Assembly (NCBI GenBank): GCA_017545365.1 | Contig: JAFWOP010000077.1 | Coordinates: 1-10,953, forward strand | From: Bacteroidales bacterium | GTDB lineage: Bacteria > Bacteroidota > Bacteroidia > Bacteroidales > P3 | DNA: 10,953 nt | Direction: 5' to 3' | Made by a program: the position numbers and the translations under genes | Shown here: one piece after another, positions 5,201 to 10,953 of the stretch | Numbering within the stretch: position 1 is the stretch's first letter | Layout: each line of letters opens with the position of its first letter | Notes under the pieces: model-generated | What the model saw: only the letters and a program-made list of their open reading frames with translations | What the model was told of the DNA's origin: nothing | The model's database searches: none

Positions 5201-8200
5201 GACTTCGAGGACGTGTCGTCGTTCCCCATGCAGGGCCACATCTACTATGCCGGCACCAACATCCCCGCCGAGGGCATCCTGCTGAAAGTAGATGGAATGC
5301 CGCAGTCGGTCGATGGTAAGCCGGTGAAGACCGATGCCGAAGGCCGCTACATCATCAGCGTACCCATTGGTGAGCACTTCGTGGAGGCATACCTCGACGA
5401 CCACACGATGGTGGACGGCGGCCGCTACCCCACTTCGGGCAAGACCCACTTCGACCGCCCCGTGCAGCACGACTTCATCGACTCCACACTGGTGAACCTC
5501 GTGGGCCGCATCGGTGGCGGCGAGCGCAACGACACCTTAGCCGTGGGCTTCGGCGCGTCGAAGAACAACATCGGCATGGCGACTATCACGCTGAAAATCA
5601 ACAACGAGTCGAAGTCGTTCAACTGCCAGGACGACCGCCACACCACCGCCACCACCTACCGCACGTGGCAGAGCGACACCACCAGCATCAATAGCCGTGC
5701 CTGGACAGGCTGCGACAACAACTTCAAGGAGAACTACATCTACATACGCACCGACTCGCTGACGGGCGAGTTCTCGGCCAAGATTCCACCGCTGAAATAC
5801 ACAGTGAAGAGCATCGTGGTGGATTCGAACAGGGACAAGATACAGTTCACCGAGCTGCCAGAGCTGGACCTCAGCGTGGCCACGGAGATGGGCAAGGACT
5901 CGCTGCGCGTTCCTGTTGATGGCGGCAACGACAGCACGTGGGTAAAGTACGGCTACCACACGAAGATGGTGCGCACCTACTACGCACAGCCCCAGATGGA
6001 CGTGGTGGAGAAGGACCACCCCAGGGGCGTCTATGGCCTGAAAGAGATTACCTATCCGGCACAGGAGCAAGGCGGCACGGACATCGTCATCAGCAACCTG
6101 TATAAGGAAGACAGCGATACGCTCTACTTGGTGGGCTATCCTATCTACAAGATGGGACAGACGGTGAAATACCACCTGCGGGGCTATGAAGCCTACGAGA
6201 ACCGCGACGGAAAGACCGTGGTCTGCGACACCATCGGCCTGAACCACCAGAACATCACCATCACCAACGAGATGAGCAGCGAGCAGCGAGTGGTCTATAA
6301 GGTGATGGACGAGAGCACGGGCTACAAGGAGGGACAGGTGTACGACGTGCAGCAGCAGCAGATACCCTTAGACGACAACGGCGAGGCAGAGCTGACGTGG
6401 ATGGCGGGCCCGCCCAACATCACGGCCCCCTACACCCGCAAGTTCAACGTCCTCATGGAGCATAAGGACCGCACCTACAACGTGGCCAACATCGATGCCG
6501 TCGTGCTGGGACAGCTCACCAACGGCAACAACTTCGTGACGCAAGGCCCCGATGTGGTCGATTTCGTGCTGCGCGACCCGCAGGGCGCCAATTCGACCAC
6601 CAAGCTGACGAAAGGAACGACCATCACCAAGACCTTCTACGACACACGCCGTGCCTACGGAGAATACAGTCTGGTCGGAAGCTTCGGTTTTGGTGTTGAA
6701 GATGAAGATGGAATAGGAACTGGATTTATAGTCATGTCGAAGGTGGATGCGAAAAAATTCCTTGATGTGGGTATCACGACCTCTTGGGAGAAGACGTGGA
6801 ACAGGGACAGCGTGCATGTGGAGACCACGGTAGAGGATGTCTCCACCAGCGGCAACAAGCCTTACGTGGGTGCCCCGGGCGATGTCTATGTTGGTAAATC
6901 CACGAATTTCCTCATCGGCGGTTGCCGCCACCTGTTCATCGGCCGCAACATAGAAACGAAGAAATATGAGGTGAAATTAGAGGAGGCTATTTCCATCGGC
7001 GACACCATCTCCACGGCGTTCAAGTTCACCCAGTATGAGCTGGAGACGGTCATGATACCCAAGTGGAAGGACACGCGCCGCAGCTTCCTCACGGAGGTAG
7101 CCACAGCGGAAGAGGCCCGAAACTATGTCAACCATGGCAGCAGCTCGGTCTATCTGACGTGGGTGGGCCTGGACCTCGACGACTATAGCGAGGGCATCAA
7201 CTATGTGTGGGCCAGACCCGAGAGTTGGAAGACGGCAGGGCCTCCCAACGGAGTGGCCGTCGACAGCGTGGCCTGGTGCAACAACCAGATCATAGCCTGG
7301 GAGAACGCCATCGCTGACAACGAGAAGGACAAACTGGACCTGATGGCCAGTACCACGCCCCAGAACATCTCCATCGACGGCGGTTCCAACTACAGCTACT
7401 CGCATGAAACAAACGACTCGAAAAACGACGAGACAACCATCGACTGGAAGATGGGGGTCATACTGGGCGGTAAGCTGAATTTCGGACATAGCCTTGCGGT
7501 TTTTTGTGTAACTACTGTCGAGGCCAAGTCTGAGGACGGTGGCGGATATACCAAGGGCGACGGCACCAAGACGGAGAACTTTTCCAAGTGGGAGTACAAC
7601 ATCGAGGACGGCAACCGCGATACCGACCTGTCCATCAGCATCTATAAGTCGAAGAGCAACAAGTACAGCGACTTCTTCAGCGTCTTCGGCGGACAGACCT
7701 ACAACCCCTACCAGCCGCAGGAGGTGACGCACTACTACAAGCCGGGCACGCCCCTTGGCAACAGCACGGAGCAGATGGAGCAGCCCGACCTGCGCATCGG
7801 CCTGCCGGGCGAGAACACGGCGAAGAGCGTCACCGTGAACGACATCCCCGCCGGCGGCGAAGCCAACGTGGTGCTGCAATGCACCAACCTGGGCAACGCC
7901 CATCAGGGCATCATGTTCAGCTACGGCCTCGAAGTGCTCGACGAGACGAACACCAACGGCCTGCAGATACTCATGGACGGTGTGCCCATCAACGGACGCT
8001 CACTCTACTTGGAGCACGGCGAGTCGGTGACCAAGGTGCTCACCATCCGCCAGAGTGACCAGAGCATCCTGGACTACGAGGGCATCAAGCTGTGGTTTGA
8101 ATCGCAGTACCAGCCCAACCTGATTCACAGCGAGGTGACGCTCAACGCGCACTTCGTGCCGTCGTCATCGCCCGTCATGCTGGCCATCGACGAGCCGGTG

Positions 8201-10953
8201 GTGAACAGCGGCACGCCGGGTGCCAAGCTGCAGATGACGCTGAAGGGCTTCAACCGCCAGTTCCTCCACCTGAAGGAGATAGGCGTGCAGTACCGCTTCC
8301 AGGGCAACACGCAGTGGACCAACCTGCGGAAGTGGTTCGTCAACGCTGCCGACACCGTAGGCACCGGCATGAAGATGGTGCCCGAGTCGGGCGACATTCA
8401 TTACGAGCTCGACATGATGAGCAACCTGGCCTATCCCGAGGGCAACTACGAGTTCCGCGCCTTCACCACCACGCCCTACGGCACGGACATGGTGCATGTG
8501 TATAGCGACGTGGCCGCCGTCATCAAGGACCGCAAGCGGCCCATCAACCTCTACACGCCGGCGCCCGCCAACGGCATACTGGGCTACGGCGACCAGATGG
8601 CCATCGAGTTCAACGAGGACATCGTGCCGGGCTACGTGGGCGGCGACAACGTCGTCGTCACGGCGAAGCTGAACAGCAGCGAGGTACATCACGACGTGGC
8701 CTACCAGCTGGTGCCCTTCGAGGAGATGATGCCGCGCACGGTGAACCCCGTGTTCCTGACGAGCAGCTTCGCCATGGACTTCTGGCTGAACTGGCACGAG
8801 GCGGGCACCATCCTGCACCTGGGCAAGGACACCGACAACTTCGCCCTGAGCATCGGTGACGACGGCTACGTCACCGTGACGATGTCGCAGAACACCTACA
8901 GGAGCAAGGCCGCCGTGCCGAAGGACAGCTGGACGTTCTTCGCCCTGAACTACGACACGGAGAAGAAGGTGTTCAACATGCTGGCCCTGCAGGGCACGGA
9001 CAACATCTACCTGTTCACCGACGAACCTGTGTCTATGGAGAATGTGCAGGCCGTACACTACCTGACGGACAACAGCCTGTACCTCGGCCCTCTGGAGGCC
9101 GACATACACTCGCTGGGCCTCTACAACTACTGCCGCGACCTGTCGTTGGCCTCCGAGGACAAGTACAATGCCAAGGACGGCTACGTCTATGGACTGGCCA
9201 ACTTCTGGCCCATGGACGAGGGCCACGGCACCGTGGCCGGCGACCTGCGCCACACGCACGACTTCGTGGTGAAGGACATGTGGAAGCTGGAGAACGTGAA
9301 CTACGGGCTGATGATCAACAAGCCGGAGGGCATCATGGCCGACATCTCGCAGGTGGGCACCGGCCCGGGCGAGAGCTACGCCATAGAGATGTGGTTCAAC
9401 AAGAGCGGCAACCCGAAGGGCGAGACGGTGTTCGAAACCGCCACGCCCGACCCGTACAGCCCGATGACGAACCTGAACAAGGTGACGAACCTGCACCTGC
9501 GCTTCGACAGCCTGCAGAACCTGGTGCTGGACTACGGCGGGAAGTCGCAGGTGGTGGCCAGCCATGAGGCCTTCCCCGACCTGCGCCGCTACCACCACTA
9601 CGCGCTGAACGTGGTGCGCGGACAGGCCGCCTCGTTCTACCTCGACGGACAGCGCACGGCGGTCATCCCCGAGGCCGACGTGCCGCCCATGCAGGGCACA
9701 AGCCTCGTCGTGGGCAGGAACAATCAGTCGCTGGCCCTCGTCGATGAGATACGCATCTGGCACGCCGCGCTCAGCGAGAGCCGCCTGCTCAGCAACATGT
9801 ACAACACGCTTGACACCGCCGACGTCTATTCGCGCGGACTCGCGGCCTACTATCCCTTCGAGAAGACGGGCAAGGAGAACGGCGTCACGACGAAGGTGAT
9901 TGCGCTGGAGAACATGGCTCCGAAGGCCGCTGCCATGGTGCTGCCCGCCGACACGGCGAGCCTGGTCGCCCTCACGCCGCCGCTGAAGAACGCGCCCGAC
10001 GAGACGGTGCTCACCGCCACGCCGGTGGCTTCGGACCGCAAGGTGGTCATCAACCTGTCGATGGTCGGACTCACGGCGCGGCAGCTGGAGGGCACCACGC
10101 TCAACATCACCGTCGATAAGGTGCGCGACCTGCACGGCAACGAGTCGCAGCCCATCCGCTGGACGGCCTACGTGCAGCAGAACACGCTGAAGTGGACCCG
10201 CGACTCGGTGAACGTCATCAAGAAGTACGGCGAGGACTATACCTTCGACGTCGATATCGAGAACAAGAGCGGCAGCACGGAGTACTATACATTATATAAT
10301 ATGCCGCAGTGGCTCACAGTGGTCGGAAGTTCCACTTCCGACGACATCGCCCCGCTACGGACAAAGACGCTGCGCTTCCGGGTGAACCCGCTGGTGCCCG
10401 TGGGCAACTACGACGCGACCATCGGTCTGCAGGGCAACAACGGCATACTGGAGCCGCTGCGTATCTTGATGAAGGTGCGCGGCGAACGGCCGCAGTGGGC
10501 CGTTGACCCGACGAAGTACGAGCACCAGATGAGCATCGTCGGTCAGGTGTACATCAACGGCATACTGATGGAGAACGCGGAGAGCATGGTGGCCGCCTTC
10601 ATCGGCGACGAGTGCCGAGGCGTGGCCTCGCCGGAGAGGGTGCGCGGAGCAGCCTACGTGACGATGACCGTCTATGGCAAGGACACGCGCACTGCCGACA
10701 TGGGCAAGACGCTGAGCTTCCGCATCTGGGACGCCACGCAGGGCGTGGCCTACACCGACGCGCAGATAGCGGTCGATGGCTCCCCCATCGACATCGTCTT
10801 CGGCCAGGACAAGCTGATAGGCAACTTCGACCATCCCGCCATCTGGACGAAGAGCGAGAACGTGGAGCAGCTCATACCCGTACACCTGAACTGGAACTGG
10901 ATAGCCTTCGGCGTGGTGCCGAAATCGCCCTACCTCGACCACATCTTCGCCGA
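2087..10953 (+). CDS. Giant secreted multidomain LamG-containing protein (partial, 3' end outside window)
   Basis: The frame from ATG 2087 stays open for 2955 codons and runs off the window. In order it shows: a signal peptide (1-46); an unassigned N-terminal region (47 to about 370); fibronectin III-like modules (375-700); a carboxypeptidase-regulatory-like fold apparently split by a LamG jellyroll (703-1044); a second regulatory-like fold (1046-1115); an unassigned beta-rich stretch; a central region of unknown function (1491 to about 2090); an SbsA-type Ig-like fold apparently split by two LamG-like jellyrolls (2152-2703); a BACON-like or similar beta-sandwich (2714-2800); and a C-terminal domain beginning near 2815. 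No catalytic motif was recognised. The likely role is surface binding or adhesion. The export and anchoring route past the inner membrane cannot be judged because the C-terminus, where a type IX sorting domain would lie, is missing. The ATG at 2087 was chosen because it gives a complete signal peptide; Met11 (2117) is an alternative. Low-GC patches interrupt an otherwise GC-rich gene. Confidence 0.93.
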   Translation, partial: MKTSKQQLLAMLRHRLLPERSRRATGWHVLMLMLALLIGGSPQAWAEEEHFTWDHTNVSDDGGGVYRFRGEANEVIDYRGRIWKPENHGYFKTLQHFDADKNQFWWNFEVQVDYFGGYYSSVGVPLDIYAQKYTGVIYVVTADDVLHQIATWSKASGENRSTPYTRTNEKWGTVHVSDVHNPNSIGCGYVTIDYTPSDKAIEDGVKRIVMRQDIVAWPTDISLTTLTGWVQYEKDLPFSGIAADKPMPELTVEWNDNGQLSAKATGVPDKRKDDQWQDQRYTVKTFYYTGTGQSYERTFGTKNKAADCADGNNGKMDMSFSFLPSALADRVYTVPTYIKYSGGMTVNPASPTINKFIDLIQPEAGVVEIQPFTRPIKVWVEHDQWKKKNVIQWDRQKKEAGHNGSRQTSVECRTNGKWYVIRYTKGGSATDYTLVNTLNGNATTLEVTDDQIDYDKSYVYRVIFLPSLLESKCKDRLASLPGSQSAGDYNLWKEAEISTNFTAQVKLSHDKTYNNGVRLVWEYDIQATGLEWSIDYRSADSEDGTWLTKSETIAIDPKKTTAEVVYDGSVCERIDYRIRTTVNGREVCSNILSANLPAGSYISQVKATTGTEESTVVVKWKVVRPDKSHDIYYRVRRRIVGEDDTKWVTLTDEIHGTASDYEYIDTRPLAGTYYEYCVEAFGALCDEQTRQSDSEVAPGFSQARGTITGHISFGSGTAVQGVRVDLVKTSSDDETSAAQYLSRAISGDGQGLHWTADSARYVHTLNGSSPLTLQLWAKPKSIATGGQDLHQLLSLAGTLELGVKSGSDGSYHLYAIDRSQGGTTRKEFPRLVFDPLDFTHITAVYDKMKWKFYVGSDSLLTDSMTVAAQGWNAVAASHGTNAATPTLSFGGDNRVSGSNAYDGYVDDVRLWLRALTRQEIEGNYTRILGGTEKGLTLYWPLDEGEAVNKYAFDIARQDGIYQENHPVVGANVNPKTETPSLLKLYGVTDSEGDYIIRGIPFQQGGTNYKIVPMMGVHEFSPGTRSMFVSPTSLTANNIDFEDVSSFPMQGHIYYAGTNIPAEGILLKVDGMPQSVDGKPVKTDAEGRYIISVPIGEHFVEAYLDDHTMVDGGRYPTSGKTHFDRPVQHDFIDSTLVNLVGRIGGGERNDTLAVGFGASKNNIGMATITLKINNESKSFNCQDDRHTTATTYRTWQSDTTSINSRAWTGCDNNFKENYIYIRTDSLTGEFSAKIPPLKYTVKSIVVDSNRDKIQFTELPELDLSVATEMGKDSLRVPVDGGNDSTWVKYGYHTKMVRTYYAQPQMDVVEKDHPRGVYGLKEITYPAQEQGGTDIVISNLYKEDSDTLYLVGYPIYKMGQTVKYHLRGYEAYENRDGKTVVCDTIGLNHQNITITNEMSSEQRVVYKVMDESTGYKEGQVYDVQQQQIPLDDNGEAELTWMAGPPNITAPYTRKFNVLMEHKDRTYNVANIDAVVLGQLTNGNNFVTQGPDVVDFVLRDPQGANSTTKLTKGTTITKTFYDTRRAYGEYSLVGSFGFGVEDEDGIGTGFIVMSKVDAKKFLDVGITTSWEKTWNRDSVHVETTVEDVSTSGNKPYVGAPGDVYVGKSTNFLIGGCRHLFIGRNIETKKYEVKLEEAISIGDTISTAFKFTQYELETVMIPKWKDTRRSFLTEVATAEEARNYVNHGSSSVYLTWVGLDLDDYSEGINYVWARPESWKTAGPPNGVAVDSVAWCNNQIIAWENAIADNEKDKLDLMASTTPQNISIDGGSNYSYSHETNDSKNDETTIDWKMGVILGGKLNFGHSLAVFCVTTVEAKSEDGGGYTKGDGTKTENFSKWEYNIEDGNRDTDLSISIYKSKSNKYSDFFSVFGGQTYNPYQPQEVTHYYKPGTPLGNSTEQMEQPDLRIGLPGENTAKSVTVNDIPAGGEANVVLQCTNLGNAHQGIMFSYGLEVLDETNTNGLQILMDGVPINGRSLYLEHGESVTKVLTIRQSDQSILDYEGIKLWFESQYQPNLIHSEVTLNAHFVPSSSPVMLAIDEPVVNSGTPGAKLQMTLKGFNRQFLHLKEIGVQYRFQGNTQWTNLRKWFVNAADTVGTGMKMVPESGDIHYELDMMSNLAYPEGNYEFRAFTTTPYGTDMVHVYSDVAAVIKDRKRPINLYTPAPANGILGYGDQMAIEFNEDIVPGYVGGDNVVVTAKLNSSEVHHDVAYQLVPFEEMMPRTVNPVFLTSSFAMDFWLNWHEAGTILHLGKDTDNFALSIGDDGYVTVTMSQNTYRSKAAVPKDSWTFFALNYDTEKKVFNMLALQGTDNIYLFTDEPVSMENVQAVHYLTDNSLYLGPLEADIHSLGLYNYCRDLSLASEDKYNAKDGYVYGLANFWPMDEGHGTVAGDLRHTHDFVVKDMWKLENVNYGLMINKPEGIMADISQVGTGPGESYAIEMWFNKSGNPKGETVFETATPDPYSPMTNLNKVTNLHLRFDSLQNLVLDYGGKSQVVASHEAFPDLRRYHHYALNVVRGQAASFYLDGQRTAVIPEADVPPMQGTSLVVGRNNQSLALVDEIRIWHAALSESRLLSNMYNTLDTADVYSRGLAAYYPFEKTGKENGVTTKVIALENMAPKAAAMVLPADTASLVALTPPLKNAPDETVLTATPVASDRKVVINLSMVGLTARQLEGTTLNITVDKVRDLHGNESQPIRWTAYVQQNTLKWTRDSVNVIKKYGEDYTFDVDIENKSGSTEYYTLYNMPQWLTVVGSSTSDDIAPLRTKTLRFRVNPLVPVGNYDATIGLQGNNGILEPLRILMKVRGERPQWAVDPTKYEHQMSIVGQVYINGILMENAESMVAAFIGDECRGVASPERVRGAAYVTMTVYGKDTRTADMGKTLSFRIWDATQGVAYTDAQIAVDGSPIDIVFGQDKLIGNFDHPAIWTKSENVEQLIPVHLNWNWIAFGVVPKSPYLDHIFA
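3209..4186 (+). other. Fibronectin III-like modules (residues 375-700)
   Basis: Three successive segments each have an alternating beta pattern with a central Trp strand and a Tyr-rich late strand: VIQWDR...YVYRVIF (375-465), VRLVWEYD...IDYRIRTTVNG (about 505-598) and VVVKWKVV...YYEYCVEAFG (603-700). This fits the fibronectin type III layout, in which the early Trp and late Tyr are the most conserved core positions. Such modules usually act as spacers or binding platforms. The assignment is by pattern and is least certain for the first one. Confidence 0.55.
4193..5218 (+). other. Carboxypeptidase-regulatory-like fold split by a LamG domain (residues 703-1044)
   Basis: ARGTITGHISFGSGTAVQGV and the following VDLVKTS (703-731) match the first two strands of a carboxypeptidase-regulatory-like domain. 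The expected next part, YGVTDSEGDYIIRGIPF, appears only at about 985-1001, after a whole LamG-like jellyroll. The simplest reading is one small beta-sandwich with a jellyroll inserted in a loop. The alternative is two unrelated partial domains. Confidence 0.5.
4337..4984 (+). other. LamG-like jellyroll 1 (residues 751-966)
   Basis: The core is clear: LTLQLWAKP, FTHITAVYDKMKWKFYVG, LSFGG and then GYVDDVRLWLRALTRQEI, the hallmark end of LamG/concanavalin A-like domains of the LamG_3 type. It is followed by LYWPLDEGEA (about 937-946), a segment commonly found beside such domains. These folds usually bind sugars or proteins. This is the best preserved of the three copies. Confidence 0.85.
5222..5431 (+). 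other. Carboxypeptidase-regulatory-like domain 2 (residues 1046-1115)
   Basis: FPMQGHIYYAGTNIPAEGI, then VKTDAEGRYIISVPIGEHF and VEAYLDDH, follow the usual strand order: an opening G-x-I/V strand, a 'P-x-x-G' loop, a T-D-x-x-G-x-Y turn and a P-x-G-x-H hairpin. Here the domain is uninterrupted, which provides a useful internal comparison for the split copy just before it. Confidence 0.65.
6557..8360 (+). other. Central region of unknown function (about residues 1491-2090)
   Basis: Landmarks in order are VLRDPQGANS followed by a LTKGTTI strand (1494-1512), a glycine-rich GSFGFGVEDEDGIGTGF segment (about 1531-1547), VGAPGDVYVGKSTNF (1594-1608), a second glycine-rich hydrophobic segment GVILGGKLNFGHSLAVF (about 1791-1807), GGQTYNPYQPQEVTHYYKPG (about 1868-1887) and NAHFVPSSSPV (about 2020-2030). 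I recall the same series of landmarks, usually with a Cys in a G-x-T/S-S-C-P-Y/W-E motif, in other very large secreted bacterial proteins; here that Cys is absent. That memory was not checked against a database. No function is assigned. Confidence 0.4.
8762..9271 (+). other. LamG-like jellyroll 2, diverged (residues 2226-2395)
   Basis: The strands FAMDFWLNWHEAGTILHLG, DSWTFFALNYDTEKKVFNML and NSLYLGPLEADIHSLGLYN correspond to the W-strand, central and closing strands of a LamG-like domain. NFWPMDEGHG (about 2372-2381) follows, as after copy 1. The closing D-D/E-V-R-I-W signature is degenerate, so the copy may have lost or changed its ligand site. Confidence 0.6.
9377..9886 (+). other. LamG-like jellyroll 3 (residues 2431-2600)
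   Basis: YAIEMWFNKSG, YHHYALNVVRGQAASFYLDG, TSLVVGRN and LVDEIRIWHAALSESRL give the full strand pattern and the hallmark ending. AYYPFEKTGK (about 2587-2596) matches the YWPLDEG segment following copy 1. It is directly downstream of copy 2, with about 35 residues between. Confidence 0.8.
10226..10486 (+). other. BACON-like or related beta-sandwich (residues 2714-2800)
   Basis: YGEDYTFDVDIENKSGSTEY, a MPQWLTV strand, RTKTLRFRVNPLVPVGNYDA and LRILMKVRGE follow the pattern of small Bacteroidota beta-sandwiches in which a 'P-x-W-L' strand is followed by a 'G-x-Y/Y-x-A-x-I' strand, as in BACON domains. The family label is tentative. A further domain starts near residue 2815 (MSIVGQVYINGI, then VAAFIGDECRGVA), of a type often seen near the end of large Bacteroidota surface proteins. 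Confidence 0.4.
10322..10342. repeat. Perfect intragenic 9-bp palindrome
   Basis: GTCGGAAGT (10322-10330) and ACTTCCGAC (10334-10342) are exact reverse complements with a three-base loop. They lie within the giant gene, in the codons for VGSSTSD, shortly after an AT-rich run (10277-10301). It could be a regulator-like or REP-like sequence caught in the gene, or a chance stem. Confidence 0.6.

Larger units (their letters stand above)
8540..10195 (+). other. SbsA-type Ig-like fold split by two LamG-like domains (residues 2152-2703)
   Basis: PINLYTPAPANGILGYGDQM and AIEFNEDIVPG (about 2152-2182) match the start of a bacterial Ig-like domain of the SbsA/Big_5 type, whose signature is P-x-x-G, then an I-x-F-N/S-E strand. 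The matching second half, LNITVDKVRDLHGNESQPI and RWTAYV (about 2672-2696), with the typical V-x-D-x-x-G-N turn, comes some 450 residues later. Two LamG-like domains lie between. One sandwich carrying an insertion is the simplest reading. Confidence 0.55.

Noticed and set aside
4541..5470. A 309-codon minus-strand open frame
   Set aside because: It is a shadow of the LamG 1 and regulatory-like region, with the same composition bias and no family pattern.
8165..10135. A 656-codon open frame on the minus strand
   Set aside because: It lies wholly opposite the giant gene. Its product is a His/Val/Arg-rich string without recognisable domains, as expected when GC-rich codons on the sense strand rarely create antisense stops. 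The sense strand shows clear LamG and Ig-like patterns over the same bases.
2087..10953. Calling the giant protein a glycoside hydrolase or protease because of its LamG and BACON-like parts
   Set aside because: No catalytic domain or active-site motif was recognised in the part visible here.

Overview
The window looks like part of a Bacteroidota chromosome, most likely from the Prevotella/Segatella group. The supporting signs are a TAnnTTTG-type promoter -7 element (TACCTTTG, 604-611), start codons preceded by A-rich stretches without a Shine-Dalgarno motif, a lipoprotein whose lipobox cysteine is followed by an acidic run (C-SGDDD, like the Bacteroidota surface lipoprotein export signal), and a very large secreted protein built from LamG-like jellyroll, fibronectin III-like, carboxypeptidase-regulatory-like and Ig-like modules. 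The genus is an inference. Everything that can be supported as coding lies on the plus strand.

Layout. Positions 1-711 hold no convincing gene. This AT-rich stretch carries a 238-bp nested palindrome (226-463; outer arms 42 bp and perfect), a third diverged copy of the same repeat inside it, a small hairpin, and a promoter set inside inverted repeats. A 58-residue peptide gene (712-888) comes next, then, after 35 bp, a fimbrillin-like surface lipoprotein gene (924-1919). A strong hairpin, probably a terminator, follows that gene's stop. From 2087 to the end of the window runs one uninterrupted open frame of 2955 whole codons with an N-terminal signal peptide; its stop lies beyond the window.

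How the genes may work together (inference). The peptide and lipoprotein genes probably share the 604-611 promoter. The giant gene is separated from them by the hairpin and may be transcribed independently or by partial readthrough, but no clear promoter was seen for it. The lipoprotein is expected on the outer membrane surface. The giant protein should at least cross the inner membrane, and its modules suggest glycan or protein binding, or adhesion, at the cell surface. No catalytic domain was recognised and no enzyme function is claimed.

The most notable observations are: two apparent cases of LamG domains nested inside other split domains in the giant protein; a central region of about 600 residues with a conserved-looking architecture but no assigned function, carrying two low-GC glycine-rich segments; the long palindrome and the repeat-flanked promoter upstream; the short peptide with its leader-like start and distinctive tail; and a perfect in-frame 33-bp duplication in the lipoprotein gene.
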